Assembly: GCF_921293095.1 (NCBI RefSeq)
Contig: NC_060254.1
Location: forward strand, 2,852,001-2,916,000
Reading direction: 5' to 3'
DNA: 64,000 nt
DNA from: Ischnura elegans
Lineage: Eukaryota > Arthropoda > Insecta > Odonata > Coenagrionidae
A model generated the notes under the pieces. The model worked only from the letters and a program-made list of their open reading frames with translations. It searched no databases and was not told where the DNA came from. The translations under genes were made by a program, and so were the position numbers. Positions 41,235-52,912 of the stretch are shown here, in pieces. The first letter of the stretch is position 1. Each line of letters opens with the position of its first letter.

Positions 41235-42432
41235 GGTGTAGCTGCGGGAGGAACGTCCCGTTATCTTGCGTTCGTTGTGTGGAATTCAGCATTTTACATC
41301 ATTGTTATTGGGCAATCGGAGCACACCGATAGCGAACCGATAGGCCTGCAATAGGCCAGGTATTTTCAGATTGTCGGATTTCATTCATGAATTGCATTTT
41401 TTATTTAAAATCAATGAAATTAGTCCCTTTGAAGATGTTATATGGTTCATTGAAAGCTCTAATGTGATCAAATTGTCATCAAAATGTACAAAATACAACC
41501 TACTGCTATGCTCATGAAATCATGAGTTCCCTCATTTTGGGTATTAATGCAGTCAGTGGGTGAATACTGTTTTATAAGTCTCCAACCTTTGGGTTGTCAC
41601 TCAGTGTCATTAATTCCTGTCTTAAAAACAGCTAATAGATGGGGAAATTATGTATCTTCGCATCAAAATCCCTCCGCGTTGTTATATCACGAAGCAAGGT
41701 GACTGACTCCTTCGGCTGCTCCATCGAGGCCCTCCCTAAATGAAATTAATTATAGCGGATGAGGTTCGGGTCTAACATCTCCTTGAGAGATGCGGGTACT
41801 TCTGCGAGACGAAAGATAAATGGAGGCGAGGAAAAGGGAAATATTTCTCTCGCCTCCTTTTCGTCATTCATTATGTGGTTCGATTACTGACATTTGAATG
41901 TCGTTGCATCGATCGCTGCCTTGATACGTACGCAAAAAAGGGAAATCTGCATTATTACTCCTTATAACACATGATCCTGGCGGTTGAAGACGAACGAACA
42001 CTGGCCGATCAACCCCCTTTTTTAGAAATCAATCCATATATTTTTGGGGCCCCAATTAGCAAGGCCTGGGCACTTCTTTGTCACGCTAAATGATGCGAAT
42101 TTTACTCCAGAATCTCGAAAACCATCAAAGATCGCCATTCACAAAAAAAGATTTGGCGAAGTTCACGCTTTTCCTCTATGTAGGGTGTCTCTAATGATAC
42201 GATCTGCTGTGCTGTTAAGCAGCCATCATGGCGAACAGAGACTTTTGATGCTAATTAAGACAATGGTCGAAAGAATAATCAGTTGTCACATTACCATTTA
42301 TCAACAGCGGATATTAGTGAGTGATTTAGACAAATTACTTGGTAGTATTCTTAAACATAGTATTCTTATTTTTACTAAACAAAATCCCGTCGAATCGTAG
42401 GAATTGTTATGCACTTAAACACGTTTAAAATA
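41235..42432. other. No supported gene
   Basis: Nothing recognised. The open frame at 42044-42400 has no motif and overlaps nothing conserved that I can see. Confidence 0.5.
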
Positions 42433-42785
42433 GGGTAGGTGTGGTGGCTAGAGTGTTGGCATCCCACCCCGTGGCCTCGGGTTCAAATCCCGCCAGTGGC
42501 AGAGCATTTTCAGAGACTGCCCGATCCCTGCTTGAATGTTGTGTGGAGGGCATTTCAAACTCAACACTCCGTCCGTCGGATGGGACGTTAAGCCGTGGTC
42601 CCCTTGACGCCTTTCGTTAAGATTAGGCTAATACCGACGCCGGGTTTCTATCCACCCTTCCTTTCCTACCCCTTCCCTCATGGCGCAAATGACCTCAGCT
42701 GTTGGTCGCCTCCTCCAAGCACTATACCAATAGCGATATACACACTATTGATTTTAAGTTACAATTATGTATATTAGTTAATTTA
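42433..42785 (+). mobile_element. tRNA-derived SINE
   Basis: The head has an A-box-like 'gtggtggctagagtgttgg' and a perfect B box GGTTCAAATCC (about 42480-42490). The body continues with 'gtcggatgggacgttaag' and 'ccgtggtccccttgacgcc', a block I associate with a widespread arthropod SINE core. The 3' end is near 42780. Transcribed by pol III when young; no coding. Confidence 0.65.
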
Positions 42786-42933
42786 CCATGACGATGGCTT
42801 GATACTATGAAAGATTGATGGGCTCAAAAAGCAACATGAAATTGTCTTTCTCTCCTCTGTCTATAGTACAGTATGGAGATCCATGATTTAATAAGGATTG
42901 ATTACTGGATTCCCGATTATATTCAACCGGATA

Positions 42934-42965
42934 TTTGACATTAACCCGTGCGAGTTAATGTCAAA
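42934..42965. repeat. Short perfect hairpin
   Basis: TTTGACATTAAC and GTTAATGTCAAA, 12-bp perfect arms with an 8-nt loop. Directly downstream 'gatctgaacggttcat' occurs twice, 21 bp apart (about 42985 and 43006). Confidence 0.6.
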
Positions 42966-43229
42966 ATGCATGAACGATTTTGATAGATCTGAACGGTTCA
43001 TTTAGGATCTGAACGGTTCATGCATTAAACAAATTACAACAGGTTAAACAAAATTTTATAATTTCTGTTAATGCATTATTTACAATGTCAATGGTGACGC
43101 GATGCATTTTTGCGTTCATTGTCGAGCTCATGCATGTAGAAATGAGCTCGTGGGTGTTAATGTGTCTTGTAACTTTGCCTTTAGATTCTGATTGAGGAAT
43201 TTTATAGAGTGAATATTCATTATTTCATG

Positions 43230-44020
43230 CAAAATATAACTCTGCATTCATTTTTCACTCCACTGTTTACCTTATCCGTTAAAATTTTCTGCTGATTTTT
43301 CTTCTTACTCATTTTTAGCCTTTGAATATTCATCACTTATAACACTCACCTCATCGGAGGAGTAAGATCAAGAGTATCTAGGCATTTAATCACTAAACAC
43401 ACTTGCAAAAAATGAAATATTTAAATCGTAGTGATACAAGAAATGATATTCTCTCAGCAGCCTCAAAGGAGAGTTTTCGCCAAGCGCGGAAATTATGCAA
43501 AAAAAGCGTACGCTATTCAGGTTGTTTGCATCTCAGGATTTAGAAATTAAAGGCTGTGCTGGGAACGGAAAATAATTTTCACCAACTTTTCATTTAATAT
43601 TTTGAACACATTATTTCATAGATTAATAGTATGGACATTTATTCTTCAATCATTCCTAAATTTATGCTACATATTAATCCATATGTTTTAGCACACTCTT
43701 TTCCCTGTCCGTTAAATTTTTCTCATCATTTTCTTTCATACCCCATTTTAAACTTTGAATATTCATCACAGCTTCCTGCCATCTTATCAGAAGAGAGATG
43801 TTAGGTGGGTAACCTGCAGACATTTATTTATTAAGCACATGGTAAATACTCTCGCAAAAATGTGAATATTTAATGATATTCTCTCAGCAGCGTCGATGGA
43901 GAAATTTCGTGGAGTGGGGAAAATATGCAAAGCATAAACCGTGAACTATCCACGGGTTTCGTGTCACAGAGAGTATGAGAAGACTGTGCTGTGCGCCGAA
44001 AATTATTTCCATCAAATTTT
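43230..44020. repeat. Old tandem duplication, about 430-bp unit
   Basis: Unit 1 (about 43230-43610) and unit 2 (about 43650-44020) share in order 'tccgttaaa', 'ctttgaatattcatcac', 'aatgatattctctcagcag', 'atgcaaa', 'ctgtgctg' and 'aaattatttcc/aataattttc'. The landmark AATGATATTCTCTCAGCAG lies at 43442 and 43872. Non-coding and AT-rich. Confidence 0.6.
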
Positions 44021-44334
44021 CTTTTAATCGCGTCTCTCTCTTGGATGAGAATTCTTTTCAAACGTTTTCTTCGTCGGTCGAGAGAGGAGAGTGGGAAAGT
44101 GGGAGAAAGGGGGACGGGGAAAGTAAGGAAGAGAGGGTAGCCATTGCATAAAATGTTGTGCACATGTATGCATACACAGGCCCTGGAAGTAAGGCGGGGC
44201 AGAGGGGGCACGTGCTCCGGGCGACAGATTTCAAGGGGTGGCAAAATTTAAAAAGTTTATTTCAAAAAATATTTTATTTTTCTGATTAAATTATTTAAAA
44301 TAGCTGTTAATTTTTAAATCGATAAACAAAAATA
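44021..44334. other. No supported gene
   Basis: Contains purine-rich low-complexity sequence and 'ggcacgtgctccgggcg', of the kind found in decayed DNA transposons; not assignable. Confidence 0.4.
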
Positions 44335-44718
44335 CAGTGAAACCTCGGTTAGCAGACGCCTCTGGTAACGAAAAATTCGGACAACGACCAAAAATTTCCC
44401 TAAAAATTTACCTCGGATAGCGAACAAAATTTCGGTTAGCGAACAGATGTGTAGCGGACATGTTTTTGTTCGGTGCTGTGCGATCCCAAATGGATACAAA
44501 GTAATACAATGTCTACAATATAAAGTATACAAGTAATACAATGTAATGCAATACCTATATACCATATGACTTTCATATAATTGCGAGTCAATTGGAGCTA
44601 ACAACCAATTATTCCTAATTCCTTTGTTTCTAATGGGAATATTGTTTCGGATAGCGAATATTTCGGATGACTACCGGCTTTCTGGAACGGATTGTGATCG
44701 TTATCCGAGGTTCTACTG
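44335..44718. mobile_element. pogo/Tigger-like MITE (384 bp)
   Basis: Starts CAGTGAAACCTCGGTTAGC; the other end read inward is CAGTAGAACCTCGGATAACG. Flanked by TA on both sides (44333-44334 and 44719-44720). Ends of the form CAGTnnAACCTCGgntAacg and a TA duplication are typical of pogo/Tigger elements. Repeated internal 'cggatagcgaa/cggttagcgaa' motifs look like binding sites. Non-coding. Confidence 0.8.
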
Positions 44719-44720
44719 TA

Positions 44721-46333
44721 ATGATAAAATTCCTTAACAGCAAGCATACCCCGAGTAATTTCAACTACCGCATCTCAAAAAAATAGTTTACGGATTTAAC
44801 ATTTTAGTGGTGGGGGAGGGTGATGAAAGGAGAGAAGTAGGGGGATCATGGGAGGGGGGAAGCAAACTGATCCTTGCCCCCACCCCCCAACAAACTCCTA
44901 GTTATCCAAACTCCCTGTGTACATATACAAACATCTATGCTAGAAATGCCCCGCTTTTTGCATCGACCTATTCACCCCCCCCCCCCCCCCCACTGTGCAT
45001 CCGAATGAATGGGCATCGCTCCTCTTGCAATAGCTCTCTTTCCGTCTCCCTTCCAGCCGCCATACATTCCTCCCCCCATAACTCTCTCTCCGACGAATGT
45101 TATGAACTGCTCACATTGGCCTCCCCCCCTCCCCCCCCAATTGACCGCTGAAAGACTCGGAGCAAGCGTGCGTTTGGGCTTTTCGTGCGTTTTCTGCACC
45201 TGGAATCCACCGCGCCCACCAAAGCACCACCGATCAACCTCTCCCCCTCCATCTCCACCCTTCCTTCGTTCTTCATTCCTTGTTCATTCCCAATTCATTC
45301 CTCCTCCTCTCCTCTTTTGAGAAATATGGGCTGCGTCCCGTCCAAAATTAGGGAAAACTATCTACACTCCCTCTCAAACTTTATTATTTTTTTTCTCATT
45401 TTTTTACCATCTAAGTGTTTTTGAGTGTCCACTCTAGGGCAAGAAGAGTTTTCATGTTTTACAACGCAACCCTTTCACTTCCACATATAAGTGTGTTGAA
45501 GAGAAGGGGTTGGGTGTTGGAGGGTAGGATGGGGTTTGAGGGTTTAGCGAGAGGAGAGAGAATGCAGATTTAATGAGAATGAGATCGGCTCTTTTTACGA
45601 CGGCGCAAAATACTCCGCTGTGAGGAATAACGAGGGGAGGGGGGAAAGAAGGCGAAGTGGGAGGGGAGGAGGAAGACGTGTCACGCCCCCTGTGGGGTTA
45701 TCCTGCATTTATACGAATGAAAGTGACCACATTCGGAGAGCTGTCGGGTCTTCAAATGAATCGTTCAATGAATCGTAACTTTGCTCAAGAATACAAAATG
45801 GAAATTTACGGTTCCCATGGAAATAAACCCTTCGAGTGAGAACTAGGTAAGTAATTGAACTTTCAAAAGATTCGCTTTAATAGCTAAATCTGTGGAGACA
45901 TCCGAATTGGAGCGCAGATTCGGGAATGCAGAATGGCCTCCCTTGCGAAAGGGGTGCTGGGTAGTTAAGTGTAAGAGGGTGACCACAAATCCCACTCAAA
46001 TTTAGCGAAAGGGGTGGAAAAATCCTCAAAGACAAGATATCGATGATTAGAATAAGCATTTTTAAGAATCGATTGACTATATTTTTGCAGAAATTTTTTA
46101 GAAAAAAGTTGCATTCTTCTACCATTATTTATTGGATGTAGTTATTAAAAATGATTATTGCTTATTAATTTGAAGAAGGGAATTATATTTCAACATTTAA
46201 TTAAGAGTACCAATGCTATCAATGCAAGTGTACCACAATTCCACAATTTTACATTGATATGAAGTCAATTATAAAATTTTAGGACAGAGTTTGCGGCGCC
46301 ACTTTGCTTCCCCTGGAAATTTACCCTCCCCTT
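44721..46333. other. No supported gene; C-run-rich DNA
   Basis: 44800-45330 holds several long C or G runs (for example 44975-44990) and proline-rich open frames on both strands, all low complexity. The frame starting MGCVPSKIREN near 45326 is short and unsupported. 45600-45840 has no recognisable coding. Confidence 0.5.
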
Positions 46334-46334
46334 A

Positions 46335-46759
46335 TGCCTCGATCAGATTACGATTGTTCCAGCAATCTTTGGAAGCATTAACACAGCGATTGTTAAAACC
46401 TGAGCTGTCCTCTAGTGCTGACATATAAAGTGAAGGAGAAATTGACGGTTAGAAAAGCTGTTGACGTATGCGGGGACAAGATATTACTTTGTTCGACATG
46501 TATTTAACGAATAATTTTTCTTCCGCCCATATTCTTCCTTCCTGGGACAAATCCATGAATAAAAAATAGAGCAAAGGGAGCTTCACGAGCTTTTCGTCTT
46601 TCTCTTGTCGCTTCCGTTTCCGGTCTCCCAGCGCCTAAGCATCGTAAAGTGGCAACGTTCGGAACCACGTGAACTATTGTCAGGACCTGTATTCACACGG
46701 CTATATCGGCCAACTATCGTTTGGACGATCGCTCGGACAATCGTAATGTGAACGAGGCA
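46335..46759. mobile_element. Harbinger-like MITE (425 bp)
   Basis: Inverted ends of about 25 bp: TGCCTCGATCAGATTACGAT at the left and, read inward from the right, TGCCTCGTTCACATTACGAT. Flanked by TTA on both sides (46332-46334 and 46760-46762), a PIF/Harbinger-type 3-bp duplication. Non-coding. Confidence 0.7.
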
Positions 46760-46762
46760 TTA

Positions 46763-47650
46763 CTCCTTTCGTTATCCTTGGTTACGCACCGTAAATATTT
46801 CTTTTGCGTGAATACATATGCACTCAAAGATAGAAGTTATTTCATAATCCAAGTTCATCATTACGTTTCGATTTCTGTTGGATTTAATGATTATTTGTGT
46901 GCATTTACTGCGCACCTGCCCTAGAATACACTGAATTGTATGCTTTATAAGTCTTCCTTCGCAAGTATAAGCGGCGTCCAAGGGTAGAACACGAAAAGCT
47001 GTGAATATGACGATTGTTGGATAGGGTCTCCGTCGTGGGATACTTAACTTATAATTAATTCATAGCCCTTTCTCTCATTTTGTATTTATTCAAAGATTTC
47101 TAATCATCGGAAATTCGCTGCAATTGCTTTATGTACCGTCACTTTCAAAATTTGGTCCCCACGGCCAGCGCTAGCAACTACGTTTACCGCTGATCTCGAA
47201 CTCCTGGTATTGCCTGTCCATTCTGAGCCTTGAAAGGGCCAGTTTGACATAATCTCACCGTCCTCGAAAGTCTTAGAGAGGCATTCATCACTATTCCTAA
47301 ATTCTAAGCGACTTCCCCGACACCCGTTGCCAGAGCACAAGGCGAAGCATAAGTTCTCAGTCATGCGATTCTCAACCTGATAGTTTTCTGAGATAGATAG
47401 TCTGACAATGGCTTGAGAAAAAAAATACCGAGACGTACCTGCGTCGCAACGCACATGTAACGAAGAAACGAAATCGGAATCTGCGTCTGGAAGAGGATTC
47501 TAAAAGTTGCCTACAAAATAACCTTCTAGATTATGCCTTCAGCACATGATTACCATGTACAATCAATGCATATTGTAGTATTTTTAATTATTTATACACT
47601 CTTTAAAGGCACTCTGATAAGCGCATTCATTATCCCTTAGCATTTTCTGC
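46763..47650. other. No supported gene
   Basis: Nothing recognised. The minus-strand frame at 47104-47454 shows no domain. Confidence 0.5.
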
Positions 47651-49204
47651 CGTTCTATTAAATAAAATGATACCCCTTTGGAAGTTGGCGATCTCGAAGG
47701 GTTTCAAGGGGAGGGGTGAAAGGAGTGCAGGGGGAGGGGGGGGGGGAAGGGAGGGAGGATGAGGGGAGGGGAAGTCGAGAGGCGCGCGTTATCTCTACGA
47801 GTGGATCGCATTGCCGCGCGACAAGCTGTGTGCTATAACGCGCCCGTTTTCCGACCGCCGCACAGTGGAGGAGGGGTAGCAAAGGGAGGGGGTTGGTTAA
47901 AAGGCTTTTTTCGTGTTCGGGGGCGGTCGCTCAGCATCCACCCCCGGCTTCCCCGCCCCCACGAGAGAGAGAGAGATGCCTTGTCCCCGCCCCATTCATC
48001 CCGCGGCACGGCGATCAGTCGGGACGTGATCGCGGCTCGCGAGCGTCTTTTGTCAACCACGTTTCCCGGCGGGACCCCACTGCCACCTTCGTCCGTCGAC
48101 TGTGAAATAACCTCTCGTCAACTCACCGTGGAATGCTGGTGAAGAATATTCACAGAAGCGGTCCCATTCGGTTTATTTTCGCGGAGTTTCTTTCGTGGCG
48201 TAATTGAATTATTTTGTTTTACTGCCCTCGTTGACGGACAGTTGTTCAGCCGTGTTCACAGCGACGAGACTGATTTTACAGAAGATCCGAGTGTGCATAC
48301 CCAGCCAGTCTTATTTGAAAGACTTCAGTTTCTGAACTTTGCTTTTTTCGTCGACTTGAGGTCAAGCTTCGTTCTCGTGGGTTGCACTCGTTTCAGACCT
48401 GAAGTGAAGTGTTCTGCGAGGTGTATTTAGAAACTTGTGCAGTCGTTTTCTTGGATTGACAGTATCGTGCGTAGGTGTGTTTTCCCTTCTGTTTACGGTT
48501 GAACAATAGTCCCATTCATTCCTCGCATTAGACTGTTGTAGACATTGTTTATCCTCAAGTGTAAGTTGGGGAACAATAGTAAGAAATGACTCAAGGCGAT
48601 CGTGGAATCTTCATACTGGTGGGATAGCTGCACATCCAGATTTTTCCTCTCTTCAACGGTAGAATTTTACCGCCGCTAAGGCCATTCAAAAAGACACGGA
48701 TCTCAAATATCACCGGAGTGTTTTTAGTGGTGTGTTTGATATGACTCGGTGAAATATTAACTCATAGACTCACTAACATGGGCTGTTGATGTGATGATCG
48801 TGAAATCTGATAAGTGTCGATAAATTTTGGAAAAAAATCCGTACTTATTTCTTGAACGTTCATTCGTGTCTCATTAGGCGCTATTGAATTTTCCGGTGTC
48901 GGCGGTGATTTGGCGAGTGGCTGACAGTGGCAGTGAAACGTAAGACAAAAAAACTGGGTTCTCAAATTCGGAGTGATGCATTGCAGCGACGGAAACATAC
49001 GTATTAGTGATACCTTTCAAGTTGTTTGGAAATGTGTCATGAAGTCTGAAATGTCATCATGAGCTGTAGAGACTGCTGTCTTTGGTGACACTGCATTAAA
49101 AAGACGATTTCGTGAGCCTGTGAGAAATTTGGAGCTTGGCCGCTTTGACTCCGCGTGCGGTGGGTGACCGTGGACCTTCCTTGGAGGGGGCCTTCCTTTC
49201 GAAG
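47650..49204 (+). promoter_or_regulatory. Putative promoter and 5' leader of the homeobox-like gene
   Basis: 47690-48130 is CpG-rich and GC-rich compared with everything around it, the kind of patch found at promoters of developmental genes, and 48150-49204 is a non-coding stretch leading into the exon at 49205. In-frame stops occur (for example TGA at 49121-49123) and no ATG lies between that stop and 49205. I see no convincing TATA box; the start point is unknown. This assignment depends on the exon call. Confidence 0.35.
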
Positions 49205-49259
49205 ATGAGCAAGTCATTCCTCATCCGGGATCTCCTGGGAGACGTCCTCGCGAGAACAG
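49205..49259 (+). CDS. First coding exon with eh1 motif, Barhl/BarH-like homeobox gene candidate
   Basis: ATG at 49205 opens 18 codons, MSKSFLIRDLLGDVLART, ending at CAG|GTACCT (donor GT at 49260-49261, phase 1). SFLIRDLLGD fits the eh1 Groucho-binding motif placed near the N-terminus of several ANTP-class homeobox repressors; vertebrate Barhl proteins have a closely similar SFLIRDIL, and Bsx and Dbx have weaker versions. If right, the product is a nuclear DNA-binding repressor whose homeodomain lies in later exons. No such exon is seen in the next 14.7 kb, so the intron is long. The start is supported by an upstream in-frame stop and absence of other ATGs. Eighteen codons is little evidence; chance cannot be excluded. 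Confidence 0.5.
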
Positions 49260-49617
49260 GTACCTACCTACCTTCGCACGTACTGTTTTCTCCAAAGCGT
49301 CAAAGTTTTTAGTCACAGCTACTGGCGTAATGTCAATTCATTCTTCAGGCACCTAGCAGGCCCCTAGCAGGCCCCTAACCGGAGCTTTGCTTTAGGGAGT
49401 GCTATCCCGATGGCCTTTAGTCCAATTGTGTCGTAAATTCGTAAGCCAAGGAAAAACAAGCATTTAATTGAATACGCTATATACTTATTTCGTTTTTGAA
49501 TTTTGAATTACTCTGATGATTAAATTCACCGCTCGCTTTTGATAGGAATTGTGAATTGTAAATAAACAGAAAAATGGAATGTCAGATGATAGGTACCTCT
49601 GGGTAAGTGGTGTCATC
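49260..49617 (+). other. Putative intron start; no gene
   Basis: Begins with the donor GTACCTACCTACC. 'ggcccctag' occurs twice near 49356-49375. Otherwise featureless. Confidence 0.4.
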
Positions 49618-49904
49618 CAGGGGCGCAGCTGGGGGGGGGGGGGGAGGTGGTTTAGGTGCAGCTTGTACCGGGGTGTGTGGGGGTATGGTATACCCACTAG
49701 GATAAGCGGTTGGTGCGAGATTAATAAATTGCGGAATTTTGAGATAATTGGTTCAAAATAGTTTTATGACTTTCTGAGGGATATTTTCTTAATACTTACA
49801 CTATTCTTTTAGAAATATCAATACAATTAAGTAAAATGGATTAAACTTAAAATTTCTCTGAGCTCTGGGGGGGTTTTATTCCCCAAACCCCCCCCCCCCC
49901 TCGG
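49618..49904. mobile_element. hAT-type MITE with G/C-run ends (287 bp)
   Basis: Starts CAGGGGCGCAGC then a G-run of 12 or more; ends with a C-run then CTCGGTGAGCCACTG. Read inward from the right the end is CAGTGGCTCACCGAGG, an imperfect inverted match. Flanks GTGTCATC and TTCTCATC agree in 6 of 8 positions, compatible with an old hAT 8-bp duplication. Confidence 0.55.
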
Positions 49905-52285
49905 TGAGCCACTGTTCTCATCAGCAGATGTATCGCGGATAGTCGCCACTAGGAAATAATTTTTGGGGGAAATAAGTTTTCTCGTGCTGGCAAAGTTTTC
50001 TCACGCTGTTTAGGTCGCTGTCAAAGTTCCCTCCCGCGCTGTGTGTCTAGCTTCAGGTGTTAAGGAATACCGATCTTGATCCGATAGTGGTACTGCAAAT
50101 GCGTCCTAACAATTAGATTATTATCTTGAAAATTTTAAAGAAGCCATTAAGTTTTGTAAATTATTTAAATTATTGTACATAACAAAACCTCGTTAGCTCA
50201 TTAGGGATGGGAATTGTTATTACTTTTTAATGGCTAAGAAATTTATGAAATTGGCCACAGGTCAATTATTCCATATTTAAAATTGAATAGAAAGTAGATT
50301 TACAACTAAAAGTTTGTGCAGCGGTCAGCGAGGACTAGCGTACCGCAGGCAGTAAGGAACCACCGAGTAATTTCATGCGGCTAGGAATGTGCATTGATTA
50401 TGGAATGATTTATCTCGTTGTCGACAGTTTGAAATTGAATTAATAGAGTGTATAGCTTTTTTATAACGAACAGCGCATCAATGATTTATCAAAATATGTC
50501 CTGAATACACAGATATTTATGTTCAAAATACCTTCGCGAATCAGGAGACGAATCGATGTGCTCAGATACGTTGATGTATGTAGTTTTAGAGGCTTTTCCA
50601 AAAGATTTCATCCTATCAAAGATAATTAACCACGTCATCCGATTATCCTTGAACACTCAAATCTAACCACAGAATTTTGAGGTGAAAATTTGGGGATGAC
50701 AACTTTTACCCCCGATAAACAACCGGAAGGACTTAGAGTTTTAAAAACTCAGCTCGAGGTAGATTGATTGGTACTGTGGAAGAGTGCGAAGAACACCATT
50801 CTATTATAACGACTATTATTTTTTGCATCAACTATTAACATAATAATGAACATAATAACATTTAACTTTGTATGAATATTTTGAGAGTCTTTGGCTTTAA
50901 AATATGCAAAGGAAGTTTGGATGGCTAACACCGTTTTGTTGACAGGAAGCACTAAATAGGAGGGATCTGCGCGGTCGCCTGGTAAAGGCGCCATAGTTAC
51001 GTTTCTGAGCGCATATTTCAATAGTCGTCAACATCAAAATATTTTGCATGCCATCAGACAGCGCAGGATTAAAATAGCTTTTGCATGATGTACACTGTTG
51101 CAGTAAAATCTAAGTAGCTGTCTTTGAGATATCCGACTTCCAAATCGGGTGACAGAATTTTGGTATGGATAGTAGGTTGATAAATATTCACACTTGCCCT
51201 CACAGAATTTGCATTTTAAAAATGACATCATTCGCAGTCTATCGCGCGAGTTTAAGTTGTTATGAAATAAGAATGGATTTCACTTTAAAAAAAATCATTT
51301 GTTGAGAAAACAACTACGAATGGCAGCATAACTGAATGGAATTTTGGAGATCCATATCCGAATCCCAGTTCATTCGAATTATTCGTATTCATTACGAATA
51401 ATGTCCTTGGTGCATACTACATTTTTTACTGTAATATCTTCATTTTCCTTTGCTTTGGATACCCCTGCAATTCTCTCATAACAACATAAAAGTAAAGGCT
51501 TTTCTGAGCTACATTCATTCCAAATCGTATAATGTCTATGTTTTCATGTGTATACTGTGATGAAGTACAACACTAGGTCGTTTTTATCCGATATGTTTAT
51601 TATTATTCTGTTTCCCGGGAATCTTGGTTTGAGTCCAGTTAATGGCCAATGCTCTGTAAATATACGATAAGAGATCTTTTCATATCCATTATTATCAATT
51701 TATTTCATTCTAAGTACGTTATTATTGGAGAAACCGTTGCATAAACATACAGGCGATTTTAATTGCTTTTCGTCGTCATGGAGCGCTCTGTCGGCGAACA
51801 TTCTTAAGTGTGTCTTCGAGCGTGAATGCGAATTTATTAAAAAGTCGAGAACACGAATTGCAGAATAATTTTTTTCTTTAATTTTAAATCGATGACAGTG
51901 TATTTATAAATTTCATAACGATTTATACGAAAAATCACCCAATTCTAAGGGCGTCGGAGCGAAGAACCAACTCGTTAAGTCGCTATTCAAAAAAATCGCA
52001 CGATTTTAATTTAAGCCAATGTTTTAAATTATTTCAAAAATAGCATAAATTGAGAGCTGCTGTTTAGTATTCGAGACTTGAAAATTATAAAATTCTATTG
52101 TGCTATAGAATTTTCGGTTCTTGGCAGTAGGTCAAGAAACATCACTCGCTCTTACCAGGTCGTACTATGCTGTTTTTGATGTCGCATTTCTTATTGAAAA
52201 ATTATGATATCATCTTGATATGTTTGGAGCTTGTAGACTACGTGGTATGCATTCTCTCGTGATTGAGTTTAGGCATGAGAGTGAT
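49905..52285. other. No supported gene
   Basis: About 2.4 kb of AT-rich sequence, presumed intron or intergenic; the open frames present are short and without motifs. Confidence 0.55.
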
Positions 52286-52325
52286 AATACTACAGTGAGT
52301 TTAGTAGTAAACTCACTGTAGTATT
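52286..52325. repeat. Perfect 18-bp palindrome with 4-nt loop
   Basis: AATACTACAGTGAGTTTA, loop GTAG, then the exact complement. A cruciform- or hairpin-forming sequence. Too short for a usual pre-miRNA and not a recognised transposon end. Confidence 0.8.
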
Positions 52326-52741
52326 AGCGAAGCTACTGCTTGTGCGCAGACTAACTTTACCGGCAGATCCAAGTTCCAAGAACCAAGCGCGTGGTGTGAA
52401 GGTCACGCTACGCGGCTATTGGTCTGCGCGAGTCAAAGGTTGACTTACAACGACTTACTCTTGATTGCATGAGATATGATAAGGCTCCAGGATATGGCAT
52501 CCAGGAGGCAGGAACCAACAACGAAAGGGAGTTTATTAAACTCTCTTACATGAAATGTAGGACAGTAGAATACATATATCTACCACAGAAGTCCATTCTA
52601 TCTCATCGAATAGTCGGTTATCCCACTGAAACGTACGAGAAAACAATTGTGTCCTTTTATGTGTTAAAATCTAGTCATTTATTTTTTTAAATATACCGCA
52701 GAGTAGCATTTTTTAAACAATTTTCTCGTATCCCATGTTGT
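52326..52741. other. No supported gene
   Basis: Nothing recognised. Confidence 0.5.
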
Positions 52742-52912
52742 CATCACAATAAGTCAGCAATCCTAAGATTGGTTTGACGCAGCTCTCCATTCCTCTCTCC
52801 CATCCGCTAATCTCTTCATAGCGACGTATTTATTTTCTTTTACATCCTTAATAATCTGTCCTATGTAACTCATTCAGGGCCGTCGTTTGCCCTTTCCCCC
52901 TTCCACCTGTCA
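52742..52912 (-). mobile_element. RTE-like LINE 3' end, truncated copy
   Basis: Minus-strand copy of the C-terminal coding end seen at 33.1 kb: GRRPxMSYIGQIIKDVKENK, MKRLADGREEWRAASNQS, then the 3' end 'aatcttaggattgctgac' and a TGATGA-type terminus. About 170 bp, 5'-truncated. Confidence 0.7.

Noticed and set aside
42044-42400. 118-codon frame upstream of the SINE
   Set aside because: No motif, no ATG context or splice signal of note, and composition like the surrounding DNA.
45326-45424. N-myristoylated protein start (MGCVPSKIREN)
   Set aside because: Only about 30 codons in T-rich, low-complexity DNA with no splice donor or homologous domain; judged chance.
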